A DNA stretch of 64,000 nt from NCBI RefSeq assembly GCF_017876515.1, contig NZ_JAGIOC010000001.1, forward strand, positions 2,232,001 through 2,296,000, given 5' to 3'. Position numbers and translations under genes: made by a program. Under the pieces are notes generated by a model. It was not told the DNA's origin. It did no database searches and was given only the letters and a program-made list of their open reading frames with translations. This DNA is from Brachybacterium fresconis. GTDB taxonomy: Bacteria; Actinomycetota; Actinomycetes; Actinomycetales; Dermabacteraceae. Below, one piece after another: positions 1 through 8,685 of this stretch (position 1 is its first letter; every line of letters begins with the position of its first letter).

Positions 1-494
1 CGGTGGTCCTGCCCGGCGATGCACACCAGAACGCCGTCGGCGTCGTCGCCCGGGGCATACCAGCGGCGCTCGTAGAACTCGCGGTAGGTGGGCAGGTTCT
101 GCTTGGGGGCGATGCCCAGCACCTCGCCGCGGTGGATGATCACGGCGCAGTTGAACAGCCGGGCGCGATCGCGGGAGCGCAGCGGGGCGCCGACCACGAT
201 GATCGGCAACAGGTCGCGGCTGGCCTCGATCAGGGTGGCCAGCGCGGCCTCGGCGGCATCCAGCAGCGGCTCCTGCAGCACCAGGTCGTCCAGCGAATAG
301 CCGGTCAGCGACAGCTCGGGGAACACGGCCAGGCCCACCTGCTGCTCCTCCAGCGCCTGCAGCTGCTCGAGGTGGCGCTGGACGTTGGTGGCCGGATCGG
401 CGAGCGCGACCGGCAATGTCACCGCCGCCACCCGCACGAAGCCGTGGTCATAGATCGAGGCGTGGGGGTCGGCTGGCGACGTCGCGGCGTTCAT
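1..494 (-). CDS. nadE: Glutamine-dependent NAD(+) synthetase, N-terminal part (cut by left edge)
   Basis: The visible 164 residues are the amino-terminal half of the glutaminase (carbon-nitrogen hydrolase) domain. They contain AVFPELSLTGYS, with the catalytic glutamate of the nitrilase-type Glu-Lys-Cys triad, and PKQNLPTYREFYERRWYAPGD, where the Lys lies. The opening residues (YDHGFVRVAAVTLP) closely resemble the long mycobacterial-type NadE. In that family this domain frees ammonia from glutamine for the C-terminal synthetase, which amidates nicotinic acid adenine dinucleotide to NAD in the cytoplasm. The ATG at 494 sits about 15 codons before the conserved start of the fold. The catalytic cysteine and the synthetase domain lie outside the window. 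A plain nitrilase is less likely given the YERR/APGD match. Confidence 0.9.
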   Translation of the reverse strand, partial: MNAATSPADPHASIYDHGFVRVAAVTLPVALADPATNVQRHLEQLQALEEQQVGLAVFPELSLTGYSLDDLVLQEPLLDAAEAALATLIEASRDLLPIIVVGAPLRSRDRARLFNCAVIIHRGEVLGIAPKQNLPTYREFYERRWYAPGDDADGVLVCIAGQDH

Positions 495-704
495 GCTCCC
501 GAGCGTAATCGAGGCGGCGGCCACCGAGCCGCCGCTGGGCCGCCGAGCCGCCGTCGGGCCTGCGAGGCCGGCTGTCGCGCCCGGCTCTCCGCGGGCACCC
601 CGCCCCTCCGCCGTCACCGCCGGGCAGACGGCCCGGCGCCTCCCCCGTCTGCTATACCGTGACCCGGTGGAACAGAGCAGGACGCGATGTGCGAGGGGGA
701 GGGC

Positions 705-1568
705 ATGAACGCCCGTCGGCCCCTGCTGGGATGGCTGCTGATCGCCCCCAGCCTGATCGGGGTCAGCGCCTTCCTGATCCTGCCGGTGCTGCTGGCCTTC
801 ATCGTCTCCCTGTTCCACTGGGACCTGCTGGGCACTCGCGACTTCATCGGGCTGGACAATTACGCTTCTCTGCTGGCCGACGGGGCGCTCGCGAACTCCT
901 TGCTGGTCACGGCCCTGTTCACCCTGATCTCGGTGCCCGTCTCCCTCGCGCTGGGCCTGGCCCTGGCCTCCCAGCTGGTCCGGGCGGTGCCCGGTTCGGC
1001 GGTGGTGCGGGTGATCGTGGTGGTCCCCTGGGTGTGCGCTCCGCTCGCGCTCGGCGTGGTGTGGAAGTGGATCTTCCAGCCGTCGGTCGGCGCGCTGAAC
1101 CAGATCCTCGGGGTGCGGATCGAATGGCTGACCGACCCGAGCCTGGCCCTGCCCGCGGTGGCCTTCGTGGCGATCTGGCAGAACGTCGGCTACATCTCGC
1201 TGTTCTTCCAGGCCGGCCTGTCGCGCATCCCCGGCTCGATCTACGAGGCGGCGCGGCTGGATGGCGCCGGACCCTGGCGCTCGATGTGGCACATGACGAT
1301 CCCGCTGCTGCGCCCGACGACGTTCTTCCTGGCCGTCACCCAGGTGGTGGCGAGCTTCCAGGTGTTCGACATGGTCTACGCCCTCACCGGCGGCGGCCCC
1401 CAGCACCGCACCGAGGTCATCGCCTCCCTGATCTACCAGGAGGCCTTCACCTCCTCGAGCCTGGGACGCGCGAGCGCCGTCGCCGTGATCCTGTTCGTGC
1501 TGCTGGTGATCATCACCCTGATCCAGCAGCGCTACTTCGCCCGCCGCATCACCTACGACATGAGCTGA
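705..1568 (+). CDS. Carbohydrate ABC transporter permease (MalF type)
   Basis: 287-residue inner-membrane permease with six apparent membrane spans. The family EAA loop near the C-terminal third reads EAARLDGAGPWRSMWHMTIP; it docks on the ATPase. The ATG at 705 is preferred over the one at 687 because GAGGGGGAGG lies just upstream of it. It is followed after 13 nt by the second permease and then by the lipoprotein, so the three form one transporter operon. No ATPase gene is present; many actinobacterial CUT1 importers share a distant MsiK-like ATPase, which is inferred here. The substrate cannot be read from the sequence; an oligosaccharide is likely. Confidence 0.9.
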   Translation: MNARRPLLGWLLIAPSLIGVSAFLILPVLLAFIVSLFHWDLLGTRDFIGLDNYASLLADGALANSLLVTALFTLISVPVSLALGLALASQLVRAVPGSAVVRVIVVVPWVCAPLALGVVWKWIFQPSVGALNQILGVRIEWLTDPSLALPAVAFVAIWQNVGYISLFFQAGLSRIPGSIYEAARLDGAGPWRSMWHMTIPLLRPTTFFLAVTQVVASFQVFDMVYALTGGGPQHRTEVIASLIYQEAFTSSSLGRASAVAVILFVLLVIITLIQQRYFARRITYDMS

Positions 1569-1581
1569 GAGGAGGCCGACG

Positions 1582-2610
1582 ATGCACCCCACCGGAGACA
1601 CCGCGCCGCCCCCACCCTCGGGCGATGCCGACGCCGCCATCGCGGCCACCTCGACCGATCCGACCTCCTCGCGCCGCGGCCCCGCACCCCGCGACCCGCG
1701 CGACGACCCCGCACCCCGCGGTCGCCGCTCCGGCCCCGCGCCCCGCGGCCGCCGCAGCGGGCCCGGCTCGATGCACCTGCGCGGCCTGCTCGGCTACACG
1801 GCCACCTACGCGGTGCTCGCGGTCGCGGCCGTGCTCACCCTGGGCCCGTTCCTGTTCTCGGTGATGACCGCCTTCACCTCGACGCGGCAGTTTGCCCAGG
1901 AGGGCCCGCTGTCGATCCCCGCGCCGCCGGTGCTCGAGAGTTTCATGGCCCTCTTCGCTCCGTCCGCTGGGGCGGACGGGTTCGTGACCCCCGTGGTGGT
2001 GACCGTGCAGATGGTCGCCGTGGTCCTGGTGGGGCAGATGGTGTTCTCGGTGCTGGCCGCCTATGCGTTCGCCCAGCTGCGCTTCCCCGGTCGTGACCTG
2101 CTGTTCTGGGTGTACGTGGCGACGCTGATGGTGCCGCAGGTGGTCGTGGTGGTGCCGCTGTACCTGATGATGAGCGAAGCAGGCCTGCGCAACACCTTCT
2201 GGGCGCTGGTGCTGCCCTTCGTGCTGGGCTCGCCGTACGCGATCTTCCTGCTGCGGGAGAACTTCCGCGGCGTGCCCAGCGAGCTGATGGATGCGATGCG
2301 GATCGACGGGGCGGGCACGCTGCGCCTGCTGTGGCACCTGGTGGTGCCGCTGAACCGCCCGATCATCGTGACCCTGGTGCTGATCACGGTGGTCACGCAC
2401 TGGAACAACTTCATGTGGCCGATGGTGATCACCTCCGGGCCCGAGTGGCGCACGATCACGGTGGCCACCTCCGCGCTGCAGTCGCAGTACGACAACAACT
2501 GGACGCTGGTGATGGCCGGGACCACCCTGGCGATGCTGCCGCTGGTGATCCTGATGATCGTCTTCCAGAAGCAGATCACCCGCTCGGTCGGCGACGCGAC
2601 GCTGCGCTGA
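1582..2610 (+). CDS. Carbohydrate ABC transporter permease (MalG type)
   Basis: 342 residues. The C-terminal ~280 residues are a typical MalG-like permease with six spans, a TLGPFLFSVMTAF segment after the first span, and the EAA loop DAMRIDGAGTLRLLWHLVVP. The first ~60 residues are an unusual low-complexity Pro/Arg/Ala-rich extension (PAPRGRRSGPAPRGRRSG direct repeat) that would sit in the cytoplasm before span 1. A start at the Met immediately before HLRGLLG (about residue 64) would give a normal-length protein. I keep the upstream ATG at 1582 because AGGAGG precedes it. It partners the permease just upstream and the lipoprotein downstream. Confidence 0.88.
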   Translation: MHPTGDTAPPPPSGDADAAIAATSTDPTSSRRGPAPRDPRDDPAPRGRRSGPAPRGRRSGPGSMHLRGLLGYTATYAVLAVAAVLTLGPFLFSVMTAFTSTRQFAQEGPLSIPAPPVLESFMALFAPSAGADGFVTPVVVTVQMVAVVLVGQMVFSVLAAYAFAQLRFPGRDLLFWVYVATLMVPQVVVVVPLYLMMSEAGLRNTFWALVLPFVLGSPYAIFLLRENFRGVPSELMDAMRIDGAGTLRLLWHLVVPLNRPIIVTLVLITVVTHWNNFMWPMVITSGPEWRTITVATSALQSQYDNNWTLVMAGTTLAMLPLVILMIVFQKQITRSVGDATLR

Positions 2611-2794
2611 GCCGGGCCACGGACCCGGGCGCCGCAGCGCACCAGCGCCGAGACCAGCGCCGACGCACGACAGCACCGCCAGGGCCACCCCGACCCCAGG
2701 TCTCGATTCGACGTCCTCGGCGTCGGTGATCACGCGGGCGCGGCACAATGGCCTCACCACCTGTACCGCTCTCGCGGACCTCGGAAGGACCCCC

Positions 2795-4126
2795 ATGCTC
2801 AAGCGCCGCACCCTGCTCTCCTCCTTCGCCGCCGCCGGTCTGCTGACCACCGCGGCCGCGTGCTCCCCCTCCAGCGACGACGGCGGGGGCTCCGGCGAGG
2901 ACGGCAAGGCCACGTTGACCTTCCGGCTCTGGGACGAGAACGCCGTGGCGGCCTACGAGGAGTCCTTCAAGGCCTTCACCGCAGACAGCGGCTGGCAGGT
3001 CGAGATCGACGTGGTCCCGTGGGGCGACTACTGGACCCGCCTGCCGCTCGATGTGGCCAGCGGCGATGCGGCCGACGTGTACTGGATGAACTCCGCCAAC
3101 TATGTCCTGTACAAGGACTCCGAGGACCTGCTGGACATCCACGAGGTGATCCCCGACGGCGCCTCCCAGTGGGAGCAGAGCGTCGTGGACCTCTACACCC
3201 GCGACGGCGGCCTGTGGGGCGTGCCCCAGATCTGGGACTCGATCGCCCTGTTCTACAACAAGGCGCTGGTCGAGGAGGCGGGTGTGGACCCGTCGGCCCT
3301 CGCCTTCGATCCCACCGCCGAGACCGACGAGCTGCGCGACGCCGCGACGGCCCTGACGATGGACGGCGAGGGGCGGCATCCGGGCGAGGAGGACTTCGAC
3401 GTCGACGCCCGCGAGCAGTTCGGCTTCAACTCACAGGCGGACCGCCAGGCGATCATCGGCCCGATGCTGGCGTCGAACGGCGCGACCTGGCAGGAGGACG
3501 ACAAGTACACCTTCGCCTCCCCCGAGGGCATCGAGGCGTTCCAGTACATGGCCGACCTGATCAACGTCGAGCACGTGGCCCCCAGCGCGGCCGACACCAA
3601 CGAGAACGGCGACTTCACCCGCGACCTGTTCACCCAGGGCAAGCTCGGACTCTTCCAGTCCGGGCCCTACAGCCTGACCGCCGTCTCCGAGGGCGTGGCC
3701 GACTCCTTCGAGTGGGCGCTGGCGGCGCCCGTCGCCGGCCCCGAGGGGGCGAAGTCGCTGGTGCACGGCGTGGTCGCGGTCGGCAATGCGAAGGCCGACG
3801 AGGACAAGCAGGAGGGCATCGCCGCGCTGCTGACCTGGCTGGGCAGCGTGGACGGGCAGCTGCCGCTGGCCGAGAAGGGCGTCTCCTTCCCCGCCCACGT
3901 CGATGCCCAGCAGGCCTTCCTCGACTTCTGGGAAGACAAGGGCATCGACGTCAGCGTGTTCGTCGATGCCGCCAAGGACGCCGCGGAGGCCGACACCGGG
4001 GCCCGCGCCAACGCTGGGCTGGAGGCCGTGATGCCGATCTTCCAGGAGGTGTTCATCGGCCGCCTGACGGCGGAGGAAGGTATTCCCCAGGCGCAGGAGG
4101 AAGGCAACGCCGCGATGGCGGGGTGA
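2795..4126 (+). CDS. Extracellular carbohydrate-binding lipoprotein (ABC importer)
   Basis: 443 residues. It has a lipoprotein signal (MLKRRTLLSS, hydrophobic stretch, then AAACSPSS, where Cys would be lipidated) followed by a Ser/Gly/Asp-rich tether and a cluster-B/D-type solute-binding fold. Typical family elements are LTFRLWDENA, the DVYWMNSANY segment, WGVPQIWDSIALFYNK and the GKLGLFQSGPYSL stretch. It should capture a sugar outside the membrane and deliver it to the two permeases encoded just upstream. The ATG at 2795 follows GGAAGG and begins the signal peptide directly; an upstream ATG at 2726 would add 23 residues that break it. The 184-nt gap after the permeases leaves room for its own promoter. 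Confidence 0.9.
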   Translation: MLKRRTLLSSFAAAGLLTTAAACSPSSDDGGGSGEDGKATLTFRLWDENAVAAYEESFKAFTADSGWQVEIDVVPWGDYWTRLPLDVASGDAADVYWMNSANYVLYKDSEDLLDIHEVIPDGASQWEQSVVDLYTRDGGLWGVPQIWDSIALFYNKALVEEAGVDPSALAFDPTAETDELRDAATALTMDGEGRHPGEEDFDVDAREQFGFNSQADRQAIIGPMLASNGATWQEDDKYTFASPEGIEAFQYMADLINVEHVAPSAADTNENGDFTRDLFTQGKLGLFQSGPYSLTAVSEGVADSFEWALAAPVAGPEGAKSLVHGVVAVGNAKADEDKQEGIAALLTWLGSVDGQLPLAEKGVSFPAHVDAQQAFLDFWEDKGIDVSVFVDAAKDAAEADTGARANAGLEAVMPIFQEVFIGRLTAEEGIPQAQEEGNAAMAG

Positions 4127-4154
4127 CGCCGGCCGGACGAGGGGCGCGGTCCGA

Positions 4155-4191
4155 TGAGGCAGGGGATCAGACACGACTGTCCCCTGCCTCA
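4155..4191. terminator. Hairpin downstream of the binding-protein gene
   Basis: A 12-bp perfect inverted repeat (arms 4155-4166 and 4180-4191, containing GGCAGGGGA / TCCCCTGCC) with a 13-nt loop, 29 nt after the lipoprotein stop. No T-tract follows, as is usual for GC-rich actinobacterial terminators. Confidence 0.55.
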
Positions 4192-4195
4192 AGCG

Positions 4196-4255
4196 TCGGA
4201 GCCCGTCCCCAGACTCTCGGTGACTTCCGACCGAGAGTCTGGAGACGGGCTCCGA
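4196..4255. repeat. 26-bp inverted repeat (long hairpin)
   Basis: Arms 4196-4221 and 4230-4255 are complementary over 26 bp with one mismatch and enclose an 8-nt loop. It begins 5 nt after the preceding hairpin. It could be a second terminator or a dispersed palindromic element. Its stem is longer than a simple terminator needs. Confidence 0.7.
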
Positions 4256-4280
4256 GAAAGGCGTAACCCCGGCGACATGG

Positions 4281-4560
4281 CCTTGGCCAGGGATCGTTCC
4301 GGGGTCTTCGCCTCTCAGGCTGCAGCGTCGAGGGGACACGTCAACGCAAGGCAGTGGCGCCGCGAACCGGTGGACGTACGAGGCCATCCATGGCAAGGTC
4401 ATCGCCGAACTCACCGTGGGGTTCTGGCGTTATCTCGTCGAGTCCCGTTACCTGACCTCGCTCTGGGTGCCTTCCGCCCATAGGTCCTTCCCGGGAGGAA
4501 ATGTCCTCACCGGGACCCTCGCGGAACGACCACGAGCTTCTTGAGGCGACTCTTCACCAC
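4281..4560 (+). pseudogene. Decayed Abi-like (Abi_2) gene remnant
   Basis: One frame (codons in phase with 4362) reads TYEAIHGKVIAELTVGFWRYL followed by RYLTSLWVPSAHRSFPGG. This matches the core of Abi-type abortive-infection-like proteins of Actinobacteria (consensus HGKVIAEL-xxGFWRFL, then LW and a basic FP motif). The frame has no start, ends at a TGA near 4543, and lacks the usual N-terminal half and the C-terminal RNRIAHHEP motif. A neighbouring frame continues with LEATLHHS. This looks like a truncated, frameshifted relic. The family call rests on my memory of the motif, and loss of function on the missing parts. Confidence 0.5.
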
Positions 4561-4635
4561 TCCCCCACGATTCGTCTCCGCAACGTGCGCACAGGTTCCC
4601 TCGAGGTGCTGGTCAGGGCATGGCACGCTGGACGC

Positions 4636-5772
4636 ATGACGGAGAGCACATCCCCGGTCGAGGGTGCGGCCCGGGATCCACAGGGGAAATCGAGCACAGG
4701 CGGCTACGCCTATGACTCGCCGCAGCATGCGTCGTACGGCTCGGGGGAGCCGACGGCGGGAGAGGACGTCGCCGGCCCCACCGTCGGACCGCCGCCCGGC
4801 GGCCCCACGAGCGGCCCCGCGAATGGCCCCGGCATCCTGTGCGAGCACGTCTACCGCTCCTTCGGTGCCGTGCACGCGGTACGGGACCTGTCCTTCACCG
4901 CCCCGCGCGGGAAGGTCACCGCACTGGTGGGTCCCAACGGCTCCGGCAAGTCCACGCTCATGCTCATGCTCGCCTCGCTGCTCGCCCCCGACCGCGGCCG
5001 GGTGCTGCTGCACGGCATGGACCCCTCGCAGGACTCGGCGGGGGTGCGCGCGACGGTGGGCTGGATGCCCGACCAGTTCGGCGCCTGGGACTCGCTGCGG
5101 GTGGCCGAGGTGCTCGAGGTGATGGGCCGGGCCTACTTCCTGCCCGGTGCCCAGATCCGCTCCCGGGTCGACGAGCTGCTGATGCTGATGGACCTGGTGC
5201 CGCTGGCCCAGCAGAGCGCGCACGTGCTCTCGCGCGGGCAGAAGCAGCGTCTGGGCCTGGCCCGGGCGCTCGTGCACGGTCCCGAGATCCTGATCCTCGA
5301 CGAGCCCGCCTCCGGCCTGGATCCCGCCTCGCGGCGCCGACTGCTGAAGGTGGTGCGGCAGGTCGCCGAGCACGGCGCGACGGTGCTGGTCTCCAGCCAC
5401 ATCCTCACCGAGCTCGAGGAGATGGCCGACCACGTCGTGTTCCTCGACGCCGGGCACGTGGTCGACTCCTCCAGCGTGCGCGATCTCGCCGCGCGACCCC
5501 GGCCCTGGCGGATCGAGTCGCTGGAGGTCTCCTCCCTCTCCCGCGCCCTGGGCGACCTCGGGGTGCGCCATCACGGGGTCCTCGATCCCTCGCACACCGC
5601 CTCCGGGCACGCCGAAGCGGTGGTGGATCTGCCCGACGAGGCGACTGCCGCCCGCCTGCTGCGGGATCTGACCGGCAAGGACGCGGCCGTGGTCGCCTTC
5701 GGGCCCGCCACCGGCCGCCTGGAGGCCGCCTATCTGGCCTCCGAGGCCGCCGGCCGGGAAGGAGCGCTGTGA
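4636..5772 (+). CDS. ABC transporter ATP-binding protein
   Basis: 378 residues. After a poorly conserved ~65-residue Gly/Pro/Ser-rich leader comes a standard ABC ATPase: Walker A GPNGSGKST, signature LSRGQKQRLGLARAL, Walker B LILDEPASGLDP and a switch His in SSHILTELEE. The C-terminal ~90 residues resemble the accessory region of exporter ATPases of the CcmA/DrrA type. The stop codon overlaps the start of the downstream membrane gene by one base, so the two are translationally coupled and probably form one exporter or membrane-remodelling complex. The ATG at 4636 has no clear ribosome-binding site; a start closer to the domain is possible. The transported substrate is unknown. Confidence 0.88.
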   Translation: MTESTSPVEGAARDPQGKSSTGGYAYDSPQHASYGSGEPTAGEDVAGPTVGPPPGGPTSGPANGPGILCEHVYRSFGAVHAVRDLSFTAPRGKVTALVGPNGSGKSTLMLMLASLLAPDRGRVLLHGMDPSQDSAGVRATVGWMPDQFGAWDSLRVAEVLEVMGRAYFLPGAQIRSRVDELLMLMDLVPLAQQSAHVLSRGQKQRLGLARALVHGPEILILDEPASGLDPASRRRLLKVVRQVAEHGATVLVSSHILTELEEMADHVVFLDAGHVVDSSSVRDLAARPRPWRIESLEVSSLSRALGDLGVRHHGVLDPSHTASGHAEAVVDLPDEATAARLLRDLTGKDAAVVAFGPATGRLEAAYLASEAAGREGAL

Positions 5773-6863
5773 TGGCTCTGATGAACGGCACCCTCTCCCT
5801 GCGTCCGCGCGGGCTGTGGCTGGTGACCTCCCTCGAGCTGCGCCAGCGCGTCCGCTCCGTGCGCTGGTACGTCGCCCTCGGGATCTGGACGCTGGTGCTG
5901 CTGGGGATCGGGGTGATGGCCCTGGCCCCCGTGCTGTACACCTCGGGATGGGGCGCGGTCGCGCCCGTCGCCCGCGTCATGTTCAGCCTGCACATGCTGC
6001 TGGTCCTGTTCGCGATGCTGCTGGTCACGCCCGCACTGTCGGCCGGGTCGATCAACGGCGACCGCAGCGCCGGTACCCTGGCCACGTTGCAGGCCAGCCT
6101 GCTCAGCCCGCTCGAGATCGTCCTCGGCAAGCTGTTGGCGGGACTGGCCACCGGTCTCGCGTTCCTGGTGCTGGCGATGCCCTCGGCCCTGCCGCTGGCG
6201 GTGCTGGGCGACGTCGGCATCCTCTACTTCGCCCGGGTGGTGGCGATGATCTGCTTCCTGACGGTCTGCGTGGCCGCGATCGGGCTGGGGCTCTCAGCGA
6301 TCACGCAGCGTCAGCTGGGCTCGGTGGTGCTGGCGTACGTGCTGGTGTTCGGAGTCACCGTGGTGGGGCCGATCCTGTGGGGCACCTCCCTGACGGTCCT
6401 TCAGCAGGAGCGCGAGGTCACCACTTACAGCATCGACTACAGCAATTACGACACCAATACGCACGGTGTCTGCATCACCGAGACCGACACCGTGAACGTG
6501 CTGCGGATGGACCTCGCCCAACCCGTGCTGTGGCCGAACCCCGTGATCATGCTGGCCGAGACCGCGCCCACGCAGGAGCTCGAGACCCTCTGGCAGGACA
6601 CGGACGCCTCGGGGTTCGACGTCCTCACACTGCTGAAGATCGGGATGCGTGAGGTCTCGAGCCCGCCCCATCCCTCGGACCACGTCTCCTGCCCGCCCGA
6701 CGCCCAGGACTACCCGGAGGATCTCGGCACGCCGATGCAGATCCCGATGTGGCCGATGGGCGTGGCGATCTGGGCGATCGCGGCACTCGGGTCGCTGCTG
6801 CTGGCCGTGTTCCGGCTCGCCGTGCCGATCAAGCGCCTGGGCAAGGGCACGCGGATCGCCTGA
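5772..6863 (+). CDS. ABC-2 type membrane permease partner
   Basis: 363 residues with about six predicted spans. An N-terminal LELRQRVRSVRWY segment precedes span 1, as in ABC-2 permeases, and INGDRSAGTLATLQASLLSP-type residues follow span 2, matching the conserved loop of this family (E/D-R-x-xGTL). A long extracellular loop of ~100 residues (about 200-320), polar and with two Cys, separates the last spans and is larger than usual. The start ATG overlaps the upstream ATPase stop (TGATG), so it must be its membrane partner. The substrate is not deducible. Confidence 0.85.
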   Translation: MALMNGTLSLRPRGLWLVTSLELRQRVRSVRWYVALGIWTLVLLGIGVMALAPVLYTSGWGAVAPVARVMFSLHMLLVLFAMLLVTPALSAGSINGDRSAGTLATLQASLLSPLEIVLGKLLAGLATGLAFLVLAMPSALPLAVLGDVGILYFARVVAMICFLTVCVAAIGLGLSAITQRQLGSVVLAYVLVFGVTVVGPILWGTSLTVLQQEREVTTYSIDYSNYDTNTHGVCITETDTVNVLRMDLAQPVLWPNPVIMLAETAPTQELETLWQDTDASGFDVLTLLKIGMREVSSPPHPSDHVSCPPDAQDYPEDLGTPMQIPMWPMGVAIWAIAALGSLLLAVFRLAVPIKRLGKGTRIA

Positions 6864-6952
6864 CACCACGGCCGACGGACGGGGTGGCCGACGGGCGATC
6901 CGTCCCCACGGCCGACGGGCGCGCAGCGTCTCCGCTGCCCCCGCCGGCCACC

Positions 6953-8665
6953 TCAGCGCTTGCGCAGGCCCGTGACCGAGTCGGGGATCTCGTGGCGTCC
7001 CGGCGGCTCCTCGCGCGGGTACCCGCCCTCGGGCCCGTCCCCGCCGGTCAGCGCCGACCCCTCGCCGCCGAAATCGGGGAGCCTGCCCTGGGCGAGGTCA
7101 GCCGCGCGCACCGCGGTATCCCGCGCCCCGGGCTCGTCGTCGTCGACCCAGAGCCGCTCCCCCGCGGCGTCGAGGTCGAAGATCGCCAGCGTGTGGTCAC
7201 CGCCCTCGACCTGCAGACGCTGACGCAGCGCGGCCCGCACGGCAGGATCCTTCGCCCGCTGCGCGCGGGTGCCGAGGTCGGGCGCGACCAGCGCGTACGG
7301 GGTCTCGCGGCGCATGAAGTTCCCGGCCGAGCCGTAGAGGACGTCCCGCAGCCCGCTCTTCATCGCCGCGGAGGCACCTGCCCCCAGCAACGGCGTCAGC
7401 ACCACGGCGCCGGCGACGATCCCCACCCAGGCCACGGGGGTGGCCGCCCCCAGCAGCGCCAGCAGCACGGCGGTGACGGCGAGGCCGAGCAGGGCCAGGA
7501 CGGCGCTGAACCAGCCGGTCAGCGAGACCACCCGGGCCTCCCAGGGGTTCACCCGGGCGCGATGCGCCCAGGAGGTGTAGGTGCGCTCGTCGATGACGAG
7601 TCCGCGCTGGTTCTGCGCGGCCAGGACCGCCAGGCCGGGTGCGAGGGAGACGCCGAGTGCGACCAGGCCGGCCACCGGGGCGCCGATCGCGACGAGCTGC
7701 CAGTGCAGCGGGGAGCTGACCTGCGTGAGGTCACTCTGGGTGATGCCGCTGAAGGTGGTCACGAGATCGGCGATGCCGAAGACGAGCCATCCGAGCCCGG
7801 CGGCAGCCGGCGCCACCCAGGTCAGGCTCGCCCGAGCGATGAGGCCCAGGGCGAGCAGCGCCCCACGGGGCGTCAGGGCCGCGGACGAGGCAGGGGTGCC
7901 GAGGTTCGGCGGCAGGTGCCGACGGTCCTGGGCGCGGGCTCGCCGCGCGGCGGCGCTGCGCACCTCGAGGTCCCGGTCCAGGCGGCCGGTGGTGTCGAGG
8001 GTCGTGGCCGATTCGACGCCGAGCACCCGCGGGGCGCTGACCGTGCGGCGCACCAGCACCCAGCCCAGCAGGATCGCCCCGAGGCCGAGGGACAGCGCCA
8101 TCAGCGGGCCGGCGCCCAGTCCGCTCCAGGGCTGCGGCACCCCGAGGGCGACGCTCAGCGGCAGCGCCGTCACCACCAGCACCGGGGGGAGCATCAGGAT
8201 CGCCGTGAGGCGCGTGGAGACCGCGGCCTGGAACCCGGCTTCGCTGAGGAACCGGCGGGGGTCCATGCCGGCGATCGCGCTGGGCGCGAGCGGGACCAGG
8301 GCGAGGCTCAGCGCGGTCGCGGCCACCGGGAGCAGCCCGAACGCGGTCCACAGTCCGCTGCTGCTGAACCCGAGAGAGGAGATGGCGGAGCGCAGGAACA
8401 TCGGATCCCCGAGCGCGGCCAGCCCCGAGAGGAACCAGAAGGTCGGCGAGGCGCCGGTGACATACAGGATCAGCAGCACGTACCACAGGCCCAGGAGCAC
8501 CAGTCCCGGGGCCCAGAAGATCCGCAGCAGGCGGCCGGTCAGGGCACGCTTGGACTCGGCGATGATCTCGGGGGGAGGGACCAGGTGGGTCTCCTCCCGG
8601 GGAAGCTCGCGCGGCGGCGGCAGGTCCGTCAGCGGCGGCAGCGGGCGCGAGGGCGGGGAGGTCAT
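6953..8665 (-). CDS. Polytopic membrane protein of unknown function
   Basis: 570 residues, not recognised. A cytoplasmic Pro-rich start (LPPLTDLPPPRELPREE) is followed by about ten hydrophobic segments in two blocks separated by a basic linker (about residues 210-255, RRARAQDRRHLPP). A soluble C-terminal tail of ~115 residues contains RRETPYALVAPDLGTRAQRAKDP and ends rich in Gly/Asp/Glu. The ATG at 8665 lies 20 nt after the recR stop, so it is probably co-transcribed with recR. An upstream in-frame extension through recR is antisense noise. I could not assign it to a transporter family. Confidence 0.75.
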   Translation of the reverse strand: MTSPPSRPLPPLTDLPPPRELPREETHLVPPPEIIAESKRALTGRLLRIFWAPGLVLLGLWYVLLILYVTGASPTFWFLSGLAALGDPMFLRSAISSLGFSSSGLWTAFGLLPVAATALSLALVPLAPSAIAGMDPRRFLSEAGFQAAVSTRLTAILMLPPVLVVTALPLSVALGVPQPWSGLGAGPLMALSLGLGAILLGWVLVRRTVSAPRVLGVESATTLDTTGRLDRDLEVRSAAARRARAQDRRHLPPNLGTPASSAALTPRGALLALGLIARASLTWVAPAAAGLGWLVFGIADLVTTFSGITQSDLTQVSSPLHWQLVAIGAPVAGLVALGVSLAPGLAVLAAQNQRGLVIDERTYTSWAHRARVNPWEARVVSLTGWFSAVLALLGLAVTAVLLALLGAATPVAWVGIVAGAVVLTPLLGAGASAAMKSGLRDVLYGSAGNFMRRETPYALVAPDLGTRAQRAKDPAVRAALRQRLQVEGGDHTLAIFDLDAAGERLWVDDDEPGARDTAVRAADLAQGRLPDFGGEGSALTGGDGPEGGYPREEPPGRHEIPDSVTGLRKR

Positions 8666-8685
8666 CGGGGTTCCGGGGTCGGCTC

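Noticed and set aside
4154..4483. A 109-codon frame on the plus strand beginning in the hairpins
   Set aside because: Its start lies in the inverted repeats and it overlaps the Abi-like relic in another frame; no homology or ribosome-binding site.
4636..6863. Antibiotic biosynthesis cluster around the ABC pair
   Set aside because: No synthase, carrier protein or tailoring gene within reach; an ordinary exporter is enough.
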